Shown here: positions 52,501-61,127 of the stretch, piece by piece
Layout of the letters: each line of letters opens with the position of its first letter
Numbering within the stretch: the first letter of the stretch is position 1
NCBI GenBank assembly: GCA_905160935.1
Contig: CAJHZI010000421.1
Location: 1,137,255 to 1,201,254 of the forward strand
Direction of reading: 5' to 3'
Origin: Enchytraeus crypticus
Taxonomy: Eukaryota > Annelida > Clitellata > Enchytraeida > Enchytraeidae
DNA: 64,000 bases
The notes under the pieces: generated by a model
The model's database searches: none
What the model was told of the DNA's origin: nothing
Seen by the model: the letters and a program-made list of their open reading frames with translations, nothing else
Translations under genes and position numbers: made by a program

Positions 52501-55173
52501 TGATTCCTCAGGATCACTATTGAGTTAATTTATAGACCTACATGTATATAGCCGAACTCATCTGAGTTTTTTTAAATGGTAGTTTTGTTTGTTAGTATTT
52601 GCGCGAGCTTGTGCAAGTATGATAATTATTTTTCCTCTAATGGCCACAATCAGTAGAATCGAATCAACGCGATGCTAATATCGTCAGTGAAAGTTTTATA
52701 AATTCAGAATGAAATTAATTGAAATAAGATAAAGAAAATTTTAACAATTTTACTTTATTTTAAATTTTTTAATGTTAATGAATTTAGCACTCTGAGGAAT
52801 CAATGCATGGCCGAGTAGTGCAATGAACAATTAATATCTATTGCTATAGTAATGCAGGCCTAATGCTAACTTAATATGCCCATTATATGAAAACCATATA
52901 CTCAAATACTCACACCAATTTTTCTCTTTAGGACTCCCCGCAGCTGGAGTAGGTATAGCTTTTGCTATCAACAAATTTTCATTTGATGGGACCTACTTTC
53001 AATGCATATTCAGGTATCTAACTTATTTGGGATTTATTCAAATTCATAACATTGATGACTGTGTTAAGAATTTTCTTACCTCGATCATAGCTAGACTGAA
53101 ATTCAAGGAATGATGATGATGATGATGATGACTGTGTTAAGTAATTAATTATGAAATTTCAAATCTAATCTGATAAATTACTACTCAATTCTCAATTCAC
53201 TACTCCATTACTACCAAAAAATGTGACCGTTTATTTTTATTCCTTCATTCGTTAAGTATAGTTGTGTATTTATTGATTATTGATATGATTCATTGGTTGA
53301 TTAATTACTTGATCATTGATTGGATTAGTTGATTCATTCGCTGATCGATAGGCTTATTGATTCCTTGATTGCTTAATCAGTTGCCGTCTAAGCAAGACAT
53401 AATTTGAATATCTGACATCATCATCCTACTCGTCATCATCATCATCATCATCATTATCATTACCATCATAATTGTCATCATCAACAACATCATCATAATC
53501 ATCATCCTCATCATCATTATCAACATCATCATCATCATATTCGCTTCTATCTCTCAGTTTGAGTAGGGTCGGGATTAGACAATTTGTGTAGTTTGTAATT
53601 TGAATTTTTATTTTAAAATCTGTCAACGATCAATTAATAAGTGGAAAAGATCTTCAAATAATTAATATCCTAAGTGCATAATTTATTTACTAATAAATTT
53701 ATTGATTAGATGTAGTCTACGCAAGAAAATGTTGTACTACGGATGGCTGATACCTATGGGCCTGATAATGATTCACAATCTCGTTGTCTTCGTTCTCGTC
53801 ATGAATGTTCTCTGCAGAAGAAAACAAGTCCAATCGTCGAGTAAGTCATCACTGAAGGTTCTTTGTATACAATTGTATACATATATAGCTGATGACCATT
53901 GTTTAAATGTTTATTTGGTTTGGTTATGCATGTTATTATGGCCTTAATGTTAATAATATTTGTGTACAATTCTAGATTATAAAGACAGGATAGTGCATAG
54001 ACAATATTACTTAAAGTTCCTTAATGTTCTTCAGCTTTTACTTAAAGTAAGTTAGCTAGTATAATTCGAGTAACAAGTCAGGCGTAACAGTTTTAATTTT
54101 TCTAATTTCGTAGCCTACTCCTTGTTGAACTGAGCCGATATTATGTTTAGATAAAATCTTTTGTACAATAAGTGTAATATAAGGCTTTTTAATTATCTCT
54201 ACTCTCCATCGAATCAACTAATTATTCGATAAATGTTTTGAATGTTGATTAATGGTATCCCAATTACTTTTCGTAATTTAAGCTTTAATCATTCGTTTAA
54301 ACGATCATATAAAATATTTCTCATGAACTCATGGCTATAACATTTGTCGTTACAATTGCTAAAGTAATGTTTGAGGATAATAAAGATTAACTATTTATCT
54401 GTGTAATTGTAATATTTTTCTAACTTTACCCATAAATGATGTCGTCTCAAGAGTTGAAACTGACTTTAGCATTGACTCTACAGCTTTGTAACTACGGATT
54501 ACTAATGTTGCTTCCTCTGGTTGTTAGCTAGATAGGACACATTTTGCCAATTCTGATGATAGCAGAATAAAATAATTTATATGACTTTGATTTGTTGATG
54601 ACTTTGATGATTGATTTAACTACTTGATGTGATTTAGTTGATTGATTATTTATATTTGGCGATATGTCTGTATGATATGATTTAATTTCGATTGTTGTAG
54701 ATTCTAATAGACACATCTGTTCAGTTTCTTATTTCGGCTTCTGCGTCAATTGTCCTAGAGAATAAAACATGAGCGAGAGCGTAAATACCGTCCGTTAAAC
54801 CATAAAATTCAACACGAAACTCCATATACTGGACAAAATAATAATATAAGAGCAATTGACCTTTAAGTAGGTATCAATCAATCAATCAATAAAAATTTTA
54901 CGTCCGATTCCTCGCCATATGGAAATTTTAGGGACGTCAATGTCAGGGACATATATGAAATAAATTAACGTATGTATTAACTTTTCATAGAGTTTCTAAT
55001 TTCAATGTATTATATTCCATTCAGAGGACACGAGCAGGACGTCGTGGTGGAAGCGGTTGTGTGGAGCGATGACTATGCTAGTGCTGCTCGGGGTTCCTTG
55101 GATGTTCAGCGCTTTTGGAGTCATCAACGCTGGAGACAATAAATCTCTCAGTACACTAGAGGGCGTCTTCAAT
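38785..55173 (+). CDS. Adhesion-type GPCR, copy B (exons 1-13; last exon not in window)
   Basis: Thirteen exons, 2697 nt, 899 residues in frame, with intron positions and phases identical to copy A. The domain order is the same through TM6. The exon for TM7 and tail was not found between 55174 and 64000. Either the last intron exceeds 8.8 kb, stretched by LINE and minisatellite sequence, or the end of the gene is lost. No in-frame stop was seen in the 13 exons, which argues for a working gene continuing to the right. It is a tandem duplicate of copy A, about 12 kb downstream on the same strand. Confidence 0.9.
39152..39670. other. Intron 1 of copy B, no feature seen
   Basis: No recognisable element. 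Confidence 0.45.
39676..39905 (-). mobile_element. Retroposon with hairpin LINE tail, antisense
   Basis: TCTCTCTTAGTGCACTACCT ATTGGCAGGTCCATGATATA, CATACGAGTGGATCTGTCAA, TTCTTTGGGGATTCTGCTTA. Confidence 0.7.
39906..40500. other. Intron 1 of copy B, no gene
   Basis: Short fragments read like decayed RT (HEPNCQCHQIVMNTKFK region at 40325-40385) but nothing firm. Confidence 0.35.
40504..40560. repeat. (AT)n microsatellite
   Basis: About 48 bases of AT. Confidence 0.95.
40718..40900 (-). mobile_element. SINE with hairpin tail, diverged
   Basis: CTCTGCCTAGTGGCTGGTTC, CGCGCTCCATAAAGAGCACT, ATCGGTCAACAAGTTAATC and GTGATTTCTCATTGCC follow the order of 43187-43557. Confidence 0.65.
41175..41419 (+). 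CDS. Copy B exon 2: HRM-like domain
   Basis: 245 nt, acceptor atttcag, donor TTG|GTGAGG. Cysteines and tryptophans match copy A, and the core is about 94% identical in DNA. Both ends of the exon are more diverged. Confidence 0.9.
41560..41692 (+). mobile_element. Retroposon 3' end with hairpin tail
   Basis: GTATATCAAAAGGAATGTTT, GTGGACATGATGAGGAAAAC, then ATATACCATGGACCTGCCAG TAGGCAGTACACTGA. Confidence 0.7.
41693..42190. other. Intron 2 of copy B, no feature seen
   Basis: Unremarkable AT-rich sequence. Confidence 0.4.
42195..42310 (-). repeat. GACGTTAA-type retroposon tail
   Basis: CAATAAGAATTTAACGTCCG GTTCCTCGCCATAAGGCAAT GTCAGTGACGTC. Confidence 0.65.
42663..42940 (+). CDS. Copy B exon 3: GAIN-like region, part 1
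   Basis: 278 nt, phase 0 to 2 (AGAAA|GTAAGA). Reads TDNSTKLSDDASCTNLLTDM and continues to ILWNISDMLFDMSQYGG. One codon longer than the copy A exon. Confidence 0.88.
43064..43620 (-). mobile_element. Second tRNA-SINE family, split by another SINE
   Basis: Left part 43064-43186 (GTTTAAACCGTTAGGCAATT, TGTCCGAGATTTTACTTTTA) and right part 43558-43620 (CAATTCACCTTAGGATCTGT) are one SINE. The insert at 43187-43557 interrupts it in its conserved CAATTCACCTT segment. Confidence 0.85.
43187..43557 (-). mobile_element. Hairpin-tail SINE (371 bp), nested, with 11-bp target duplication
   Basis: Both sides carry CAATTCACCTT (43176-43186 and 43558-43568), a perfect target-site duplication. The reverse strand starts GTTCGAATCCCGGTGTTGTG and ends CTTGCCAGTGCACTGAAGAA. 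The GTTCGAATCCC start resembles a B box, so the promoter may be partly lost. Confidence 0.88.
43621..44223. other. Intron 3 of copy B, no gene
   Basis: No recognisable element after the nested SINE. Confidence 0.4.
44224..44393 (+). CDS. Copy B exon 4: GAIN-like region, part 2
   Basis: 170 nt, acceptor ctggatag, donor TCGG|GTAGTC. FVAYLSVLYPQHLDPFEF and GHDIYALKQNDF align with copy A; the C-terminal third does not. Confidence 0.85.
44655..44750 (+). mobile_element. tRNA-derived SINE fragment
   Basis: AAGGTTCTAATCTAGGGCTC and CCCGTCACAGATATCGCTTT CGAGAATTGAAC; only the B-box side and body remain. Confidence 0.5.
45005..45582 (-). mobile_element. Endonuclease/RT LINE 3' part, antisense, in intron 4 of copy B
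   Basis: (TC)n then TTAGTGCACTGCAAACTGGC, and on the minus strand MEQVRSFKYLGYTITDDGIC, LKKDTKIKIVKTLVWTTL, MEMWIWRRMERISWTQKVTN. Stops 74 bases before exon 5. Several frame breaks. Confidence 0.9.
45656..46317 (+). CDS. Copy B exon 5: GAIN-like region, Ser/Pro-rich insert, tetra-arginine
   Basis: 662 nt, phase 1 to 0 (GGAG|GTAAAT). Begins GSERASLEFLFVRNYLPSV. The middle is Ser/Thr/Pro-rich with SRRRREV at residues about 434-440, a possible furin-type site not present in copy A. No Gly-X-Y run. It ends with IIGPLVYVDLSSGS and YHVTMYHPDFME, matching copy A. Confidence 0.88.
46425..46540. repeat. (AAT)n and a triple AGTCTAATGTGTT repeat
   Basis: An AAT-rich run followed by three near copies of the 13-base motif, just upstream of micro-exon 6. 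Confidence 0.85.
46595..46637 (+). CDS. Copy B exon 6: 43-nt micro-exon
   Basis: RNTSLLIAIRTTSS, acceptor attttgcag, donor AGTG|GTAAGA. Same length and phase as in copy A. Confidence 0.82.
46700..46868. repeat. 27-bp minisatellite with internal palindrome
   Basis: Six units of CCTAGACAACTACGACTAGT then CGTTAAT. Each contains the perfect 12-base palindrome ACGACTAGTCGT. It starts 63 bases after micro-exon 6 of copy B. Confidence 0.95.
47153..47365 (+). mobile_element. Dispersed repeat T
   Basis: GTCATCATCATCAGTTCATT, TGAATCCCAATTTAACTAGA, CCTTTTCTGACTTTGGTTCT, CTGTCTCCTTTTTGATATAA and TAGCAACCCGGG. Confidence 0.7.
47575..47696 (+). CDS. Copy B exon 7: degenerate GPS
   Basis: 122 nt, residues 589-629. 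W595, C600, V610-E611-F612, C614, then Q616-S617-G618 where HLT should be, then YFAIGF. Four codons shorter than copy A. The loss of the cleavage residues is shared by the two copies although the replacing residues differ. Confidence 0.86.
47697..48405. other. Intron 7 of copy B, no gene
   Basis: AT-rich, nothing recognisable. Confidence 0.4.
48475..49934. mobile_element. hAT-type non-autonomous element, 1460 bp, 8-bp target duplication
   Basis: Perfect 8-base duplication ATTTTAAC at 48467-48474 and 49935-49942. Terminal inverted repeat TAGAGATGGGAAT on both ends, matching the YAGAGATG-type ends of many hAT elements. Both subterminal zones (48505-48715 and 49780-49925) are arrays of GGTTCGGTTCGG in the same orientation. 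The middle is AT-rich and lacks a transposase frame. It carries a nested LINE fragment. Confidence 0.92.
49497..49632 (-). mobile_element. Endonuclease/RT LINE internal fragment inside the hAT element
   Basis: ATCATTCAGACTATCCATTA TCTTCTGTAGGCCCGTCTCG CTTCCCGCTACCATTCC matches 58285-58350 of the long LINE (the FADD-to-NLKKTK region). No 3' tail, so it is not an ordinary 5'-truncated insertion. Confidence 0.8.
50066..50190 (+). mobile_element. tRNA-derived SINE next to exon 8 of copy B
   Basis: AGTGGCGAAGTCGGTAAGAT, GCGGGGTTCAAATCCTGAGC, GAGTGAGGAAACTGACGTTA, ending 27 bases before the exon. Confidence 0.85.
50217..50297 (+). CDS. Copy B exon 8: Thr/Pro linker
   Basis: 81 nt, symmetrical phase 0. 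AFPGLGTTTVKYAAETSPTT then PDLSVFL. Ten codons shorter than in copy A and lacking its Gly-rich start. A tRNA-derived SINE ends about 27 bases upstream. Confidence 0.83.
50298..51282. other. Intron 8 of copy B
   Basis: A very diverged SINE-like stretch at 50905-51035 (GGTCGGTAAGATTTTCAACA, GGGTCAAATTTTAGG). Otherwise nothing seen. Confidence 0.4.
51283..51383 (+). CDS. Copy B exon 9: TM1
   Basis: 101 nt; [20 protein letters not shown] and helix to YLIFK; donor TTCAA|GTTAGT identical to copy A. Confidence 0.9.
51384..51755. other. Intron 9 of copy B, no feature seen
   Basis: Only 372 bases, against 3.2 kb in copy A, which carries the CR1-like LINE here. Confidence 0.5.
51756..52021 (+). CDS. 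Copy B exon 10: TM2-TM3
   Basis: 266 nt. TM2 and TM3 residues are identical to copy A through YNMYRML; the loop after TM3 (IKVFSDGHISYF) differs. Donor TGGG|GTAAGC. Confidence 0.92.
52022..52931. other. Intron 10 of copy B, no feature seen
   Basis: AT-rich, no recognisable element. Confidence 0.45.
52932..53013 (+). CDS. Copy B exon 11: TM4 and extracellular loop 2
   Basis: 82 nt; GLPAAGVGIAFAINKFSF and DGTYFQCIFR; acceptor ctctttag, donor TTCAG|GTATCT. Confidence 0.9.
53415..53590 (+). mobile_element. Dispersed repeat T, mostly (TCA)n
   Basis: A 125-base run of TCA/TCATCA with changes, then CTCTCAGTTTGAGTAGGGTC GGGATTAG. The acidic open frame on the other strand is only the repeat. Confidence 0.7.
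53710..53840 (+). CDS. Copy B exon 12: TM5
   Basis: 131 nt; [18 protein letters not shown] to MNVLCRRK. The acceptor TTTATTGATTAG lacks a pyrimidine tract as in copy A. Donor TCGA|GTAAGT. Confidence 0.9.
53841..55024. other. Intron 12 of copy B
   Basis: A GACGTTAA-type tail at 54885-54955 ((CAAT)n then TTTTACGTCCGATTCCTCGC). No gene. Confidence 0.5.
55025..55173 (+). CDS. Copy B exon 13: intracellular loop 3 and TM6
   Basis: 149 nt, translated sequence nearly the same as copy A (one tryptophan codon context and a few silent changes differ). Donor TTCAAT|GTATGT. This is the last copy B exon in the window. Confidence 0.92.
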
Positions 55174-57235
55174 GTATGTCCGCTTACCGTAATATTTCTA
55201 TACAGTTTTAGCAGTATAATAATCTGTTTTTATCAATTATTATAATACTTGTCTTTAATGCTAATGGGACACTGTATTTAATTTACCAGTGTCAAGAACC
55301 TGATTCTACAAATTTTAATCTGAGGTAAAATGAGGCCCTGACATCAAATGGTCCGTCCAGGATTCAAATTCCTAATAATATGCCTCTAATAATTATTTTG
55401 AAATCTTTACCTGTCCTCGATTTGACTGAATCTAGATATCTTACGAAGTGATTGATAACTTCAACGACTGTATTAAATTAAATATTAATTTAATACGAAA
55501 AGAAATAAAATAATACACGGATATACATGTACAGTAGAACAAACATTATCGATTTCAAATAGCACGTGTACGCGAAATTCGAATAACTTACAATAATAAT
55601 TTTTGTATCTGATTACAGTTCACTTTAAATATCGCCGAAGTAAGTACTTTATATTACATACAATTACTTTTTACATACAAATGACTAATACGCTCTCAAG
55701 CATAAATTCCTTCACTTTACTTTAGTTTCCTCTCGACTACTTGCCTATTAGGATCCCTTCTAATATAATCCCTATGTTAGAATATTCCGATGGAACTCTT
55801 TTCCCTCTTCGATCTTCTACAAAATCACTCCCTTCTCATCGACGATTCGATGGAATACAAATTAGTTCGAATAACCGAACCCTTCGAATTGCTCTTAATT
55901 CGTCGACTTCTGAGATTCCTCAAATCTCCTAAATCTCTTCTCAACTTTTACACGTTTACACGTTGGCACGTTTTGCGTCCGTGTTGTCACTCTTCCATTT
56001 TGGATCTCTCTCCTACTTCCTGTTTAGGCATGCCCTCATTGGTCACTTACCCTAGCTTAGCTACCGCCTAAGATCTCACTTTAATAAAACTCAATACTTT
56101 AAATCTTACCTTTACTTATCCAGCAGTATTATTAATTACTTTACTGGAAATACGATTACAAATACAAATACAAATTAAATATATATATATCGAATCAAGC
56201 TTTGATAACCAGTTAATTCAATGCGAACGCTAACTTCTTTAATTCATGATTTCTAATTAATTTAATAATATATATCGAACACATAAATGACATATACAAT
56301 AGTACACTAATAATACAAGGTCCAAAAACAATTTCAAATCGCCTTGGTCTCTACTCAGCCAACCTACCAAGTACTCTACATTTAACAAGTGTAGGCCGTT
56401 GAGAACAACATTTAGAGACCAGTACAAACAAATATTAATTTAAGGATTAAGGAAATAGAAAGTAAAGCTTTCAAGTAGACCTTAACAAGGATCTAAGCTG
56501 CCCTCAACAGCTTTTACAAATTACTGTATCTCCAGCACAAGCACATTGAAAACCACTGTTCGCAGAAATATTAATATTTCAACATTCAAGCACTCTAAAA
56601 GCCTTTACAAAATCACAACTAATAATATTTTACTTATCTTCTACATAGGATATCTCGGAGATCACAGGAGGCTCTGACGTTTCATTATTCCTCTAATCGA
56701 CAAATTAAAACTATTCATATCTCTTAAAACACGGGTTTCTGCGGCACACCACACTTCTCCACGACATCAATAATAGAACGATTCACCGGAAGTGACGTTA
56801 ATACGTCACTCAAGAAAGTTTTGTAAACAATAATTTTAAAAACATCTTAATTTTAGAGCAACAACAACAATAATAATAATATTGCACTATAACAGCAGCA
56901 CCCATGTGTCCGTTCGTCAAATTAAACAATTATTGATGTCACCAATTCGATGAAGAAATGAGAAGTCTAATGTCTACATGTATATAGGCAGGTTTATGCT
57001 CCATGAATATATTCACCACTGTTAAACACACGACTAACTTAACGAAAAACATTGCTATAAACTTAATTAGTAGAGTAGCTCAAGTAATTATAATAATAAC
57101 GACAATTGGAGTGTTGCTCTCTTCCATAAAAACATCGAGCACTGTTGAGACGATTCAAAGCCTGTTACCAAAAGGAAGGTCCAAAACGGAGCAAATTCCA
57201 AAATCCGTAAAATCAGTCTAAAGTTAAGGGGATTA
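55174..57235. other. After exon 13 of copy B, no gene recognised
   Basis: Includes a pyrimidine-rich stretch at 55725-56100 with short open frames and no known motif. TM7 of copy B was looked for here and not found. Confidence 0.5.
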
Positions 57236-57237
57236 AA

Positions 57238-57520
57238 GAAAACGAGCTTTAAGCGCTGGTCACAAATCAATGGCACTGGATGGAAAAGAGATATGGAAAG
57301 GGTAGGTTTTCAATTGCCTGTGGAACTGCTCGTAGGAAAGCAAAATTCTACATAATTCAAAAACAGACTTCCGAAGTGTGGATGAAAGAGAATTCCAGAT
57401 CTGCACTGAAGCATGCTGGATAAAATGATTAGATAGCTTAGAGCGTGAATGTAAGCTAGGTCTCACAAGAGTAATTAATTTAGAAGAACGAGTAACAGAA
57501 TGCTGCATCATTATATTTAA
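57238..57520 (-). mobile_element. L2/CR1-like LINE 3' end
   Basis: The minus strand reads VTRSSKLITLVRPSLHSRSK, FIQHASVQIWNSLSSTLRKS and FHRQLKTYPFHISF, the usual IWNSLP..LR..F...LKTYLF ending of L2/CR1 RTs. 5'-truncated. Confidence 0.75.
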
Positions 57521-57601
57521 TCAAGTTTGCAAATACAACTTCGTACAGGGGTGGCGATAGACTTATAGGTTAACGATGTTTATTTATTAATATAGCCTAT
57601 G

Positions 57602-60355
57602 TATATCTCTCTTAGTGCACTGCCTACTGGCAGGTCCATGGTACCTAACGCCTCCACTCTTCTCTGTTTTCCGCCTTCCTCTTCATTTCCACATATGAGT
57701 GGGTCTTTAAATCATCTAACATACCTAATCTCGGCCTGCCCCTGCCTCTTTTTCCTTCCATTCTACCTTCTATGACCTCTTTTAATAGACCTTCCACCCT
57801 TAGAATGTGTTCTATCCATCTCTTCTTCCTATTTCTTAATACATTTATCAACTGTCTATCTGTGCCAACTCTATTCATAACTTCCTCATTTGTAACCTTT
57901 TGAGTCCAGCTAATCCTCTCCATTCTTCTCCAAATCCACATTTCCAATGCCTCCAGTTTCCTAGTATCTTTCTTTCTTAAGGTCCATGTTTCGCATCCAT
58001 ATAATAGCGTGGTCCAAACCAAAGTTTTCACTATCTTTATCTTTGTGTCTTTCTTTAGACCTTTTGTTAATAGTTCCTTTCTACTACCAAAGGCCGCTTT
58101 TGCTTGTGCAATCCTACTGCATATTTCCGCCTCACATTTCCCATCGTCGGTTATAGTATGACCCAAATATTTGAAATTCCTTACCTGTTCCAATTTCGTA
58201 CCATTTATTGTGATATTAACTTCACCTTTATTATTGGACACTCTCATAACCTTAGTCTTTTTTAGATTAATCTTCATGCCATATATTAGGGCCGTATCAT
58301 TCAGCCTATCCATTATCTTCTGCAATCCAATCTCGCTGCCCGCGACCATTCCTTGGTCATCTGCAAATCGTACATCTTGTAACAAATTCCCTCCTACTTT
58401 TATTCCTTCTTCCAAGTCTTCCATGGCTTCCTCCATCATTGCCTCAGCGTAAATGTTAAACAGCAGCGGCGAAATGCTACAACCTTGTTTTACTCCACGT
58501 CCTATTTCACCTTCTTCTAAGTAATCTTGTTGGATTTGATTCATGTACAAGTTCAAAATTAGTCTTCTATCTCTCAAGTCAATTCCTATTCTTTTTAAGA
58601 TATGCATCATCATTATCCAATCAATCCTGTCAAAGGCCTTCTCGAAGTCTACAAAGATTACAAAAATGTCATTTACATATTCTAAGCTTGTTTCGCAAAG
58701 AACCCGCATTACTCTTAAAGCTAAAGCTAAGGTTAACGTCAGTTTCCTCACTCGAAAACGATGTCAGTGACGGGCGAGCCCAGGATTTGAACCCGCACCT
58801 ACTGATCCGCGATCGAGTATCTTACCGACTTGCCACTGGGTCCAGCCCGTGTTCTCTATGGTCTATTGCTTCTCTTGTGCCGCATCCTTTCCTAAAACCA
58901 AATTGTGTCTTACTCGGTATCATCTCTGCTTTCGACTGAATGCGATTATTTACTATCTTTAATAAGATCTTCGATGCACGAGGTATTAAGCTGATTGTTC
59001 TGTAATCCGAACACTCCACAGCAGTGGCAATTGGGAATTGGAATCATAACTGGCTTGGTTAAGTCGTATGGCCAAATACCTGTATTATACACTTCCATAC
59101 ATACCTCCATTAACTTTTTGAGTGTTTCTCCTTCCAACATTTTCAAAAATTCCGCTGGGATTTCATAAATTCCTACTGCTTTCCCCTTCTTCATACTGTT
59201 AATTGCAGAATAAACTTCCTCCTTCATTATATCTGGGCCCCTTTTATCATTTTCTATTATATTTTCTTCTACTACTTCAAAATCCTCCTGAACTGGTTTA
59301 ACAGCCTTATCATACAATTCCTCTACATATTCTCTCCATCTTTCTTTTACTTCTTCCAACTCTGTCTTCAATTCCCCATCTTTACCCATTATACTAATGT
59401 TCTTTGCATCTCCCTTATTTTTCTTATCGGTTCTTGTTAATATCCTGACTTCCTGGTATAATAGATCCGACCTTCCTCTTCTATCATATTCTGCTAAATC
59501 ATCACACTTTTCACTCCAGCAATGATCTTTTGTTTGTCAGTAATTCTTCTAAGTTCACTGTTTAAGCTTTTATATTTCCTTCGATCATTATTGGTGTCAA
59601 TACTTTTCCATTTCCTCCTTTCATCCATTTTGTCGAGCATCTCGCTTGTGATCCAAGGTTTTTTCAGCTGTATTTGCTTTAAGAAAGCCATAAACTTCTT
59701 TTGCACCTATTTTAATAACTTCCTTTAGCTGACGCCATCTTTCATTTACCCCTGTTCTTTCGTAGTCCTTCATTTCCTTAACTCTTCTTTCCACTGCTTC
59801 CTGAAACTGACTTCTTTTCTCGTTCAATCCGTTCAAATTCCATATCTTACTGCTTTTCTTCTTACGTATTTTCTTCAACTGAAGCCCTACTTTTGCCAAG
59901 ACTAGATTGTGGTCTGAATTAATATCGGCTCCTGGATAAGCCCTTGAATTCTTCACACTATTCCTGTACCGTTGCTTTAACAGAATATAGTCTAACTGGT
60001 ATCTTCCCTTGTTTCCGGTGCTTCCTGGTTTCTTCCATGTGTAACGCCTTCTCTTCTCATGTTTGAACCAAGTGTTGGACACCACTAATCTCATTCTATT
60101 GCAAAAGTCAACCAATTTCTGTCCTCTCTCATTTCTTTTTCCTAGACCATATTCCCCAACTTCATTTCTTCCTTCACCTACCACCGCGTTCCAATCCCCC
60201 ATAACTATCACTTGATCTGTGGCTTTTTCTCCTTTAATCATTCCTTCTATTTTTTCATACATCGCTTCAATTTCCTCATCCTCTGAGGCTGATGTAGGCA
60301 TGTAGATTTGGATAAACACCAAATCTACTGGATCTGCTTTGATCCAGTTGATTTT
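57602..60355 (-). mobile_element. Endonuclease/RT LINE, longest copy (about 2.75 kb)
   Basis: Reading right to left: APE endonuclease part (VIVMGDWNAVVGEGRNEVGE, QLDYILLKQRYRNSV, ADINSDHNLVLAKVGLQL), linker, RT (GKAVGIYEIPAEFLKML, GFRKGCGTREAI, VDFEKAFDRIDW, GVKQGCSISPLLFNIYAEAM, VRFADDQGMVAGSE), then [54 protein letters not shown]. It ends at the hairpin tail at 57602. Three or more frame breaks and a SINE insertion, so not active. The 5' end is lost at an AT repeat. Confidence 0.92.
58711..58857 (-). mobile_element. tRNA-derived SINE inserted in the LINE
   Basis: Antisense: AAGGTTAACGTCAGTTTCCT, GATTTGAACCCGCACCTACT GATCCGCG, ACTTGCCACTGGGTCCAG. Comparison with 2341-2370 shows it splits the LINE between CGCATTACTC and TATTGCTTCTC. 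No clear target duplication. Confidence 0.88.
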
Positions 60356-60515
60356 ATATATCTATATATATATATTTTTTTTTTATATTATTTTTTTTAT
60401 TTATTTACTATATATATACTATATATACTATATATATATAGTATATATATATAGTAAATATATATATATACATATATGTATATATATATATGTATGTATA
60501 TATATATATATTCAG
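60348..60515. repeat. (AT)n/(T)n compound microsatellite
   Basis: AT runs with TTTTTTTT and TACTATATA interruptions at the broken LINE end. Confidence 0.95.
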
Positions 60516-60690
60516 AAATCAACATTCATGCTATGGAGTCTGCTTTCACGTTTCAGACAGAGCACTTCATAGTTCAACCAGTTAATCCTTGCATAAAAGA
60601 CGATTCCTTATCCCATATCTTATACAGACTATAACTTGCTAAAATATGACCATGAGGTGGTCTACCGTTGCCTTCTATTTATGATTTGTC
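60516..60690 (-). mobile_element. SINE with hairpin tail, diverged
   Basis: TCAACCAGTTAATCCTTGCA, TCCCATATCTTATACAGACT, CATGAGGTGGTCTACCGTTG CCTTC follow 43187-43557. Confidence 0.6.
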
Positions 60691-61125
60691 ACTTATTAAG
60701 GCACGTATAACGTGCACTAGAAGAGAAGGCCTGTTATAGTACAATCTGATACAAGGCAAATTCGTCGCTCTCTATACGATGGAATCAGCCATGCTCCATA
60801 TTTCATTTACGTCACTCCATCACTCCACTTTCTCTATCACCTCCTGAAGCCATCCGTTACCAACATGGAGCGCTGATGGAGTTCAATTAATCGCCTGTCT
60901 GCGCTGTATTGAAGGACTCTTTGTAGGGCAGTGAACCTTGCTGCTCTTATGTCGTGTCATCCTAGTATTAATAATAGCGTGGAGGTACTGATGAATATCC
61001 ACTTATACATCAGTATATACTGATGTGTATACTGATGTACATACATCAGTATATACATGTATAAGCTGCCTCTTTATACGTATTTATTACCACATTAACT
61101 GCCTCTAAAAATCGGATAACAACTT
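60691..61125. other. No gene seen
   Basis: Holds a small palindromic stretch around TACATCAGTATATACTGATG at 61007-61060. Confidence 0.45.
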
Positions 61126-61127
61126 AA

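Noticed and set aside
53426-53626. Asp-rich acidic frame on the minus strand
   Set aside because: Product of (TCA)n in a retroposon tail.
55741-56071. Two overlapping open frames in a pyrimidine-rich stretch
   Set aside because: No motif, no matching exon in copy A, no splice logic. Left unclassified.
58171-58939. Plus-strand frames over the LINE
   Set aside because: Antisense shadows of the RT coding strand.
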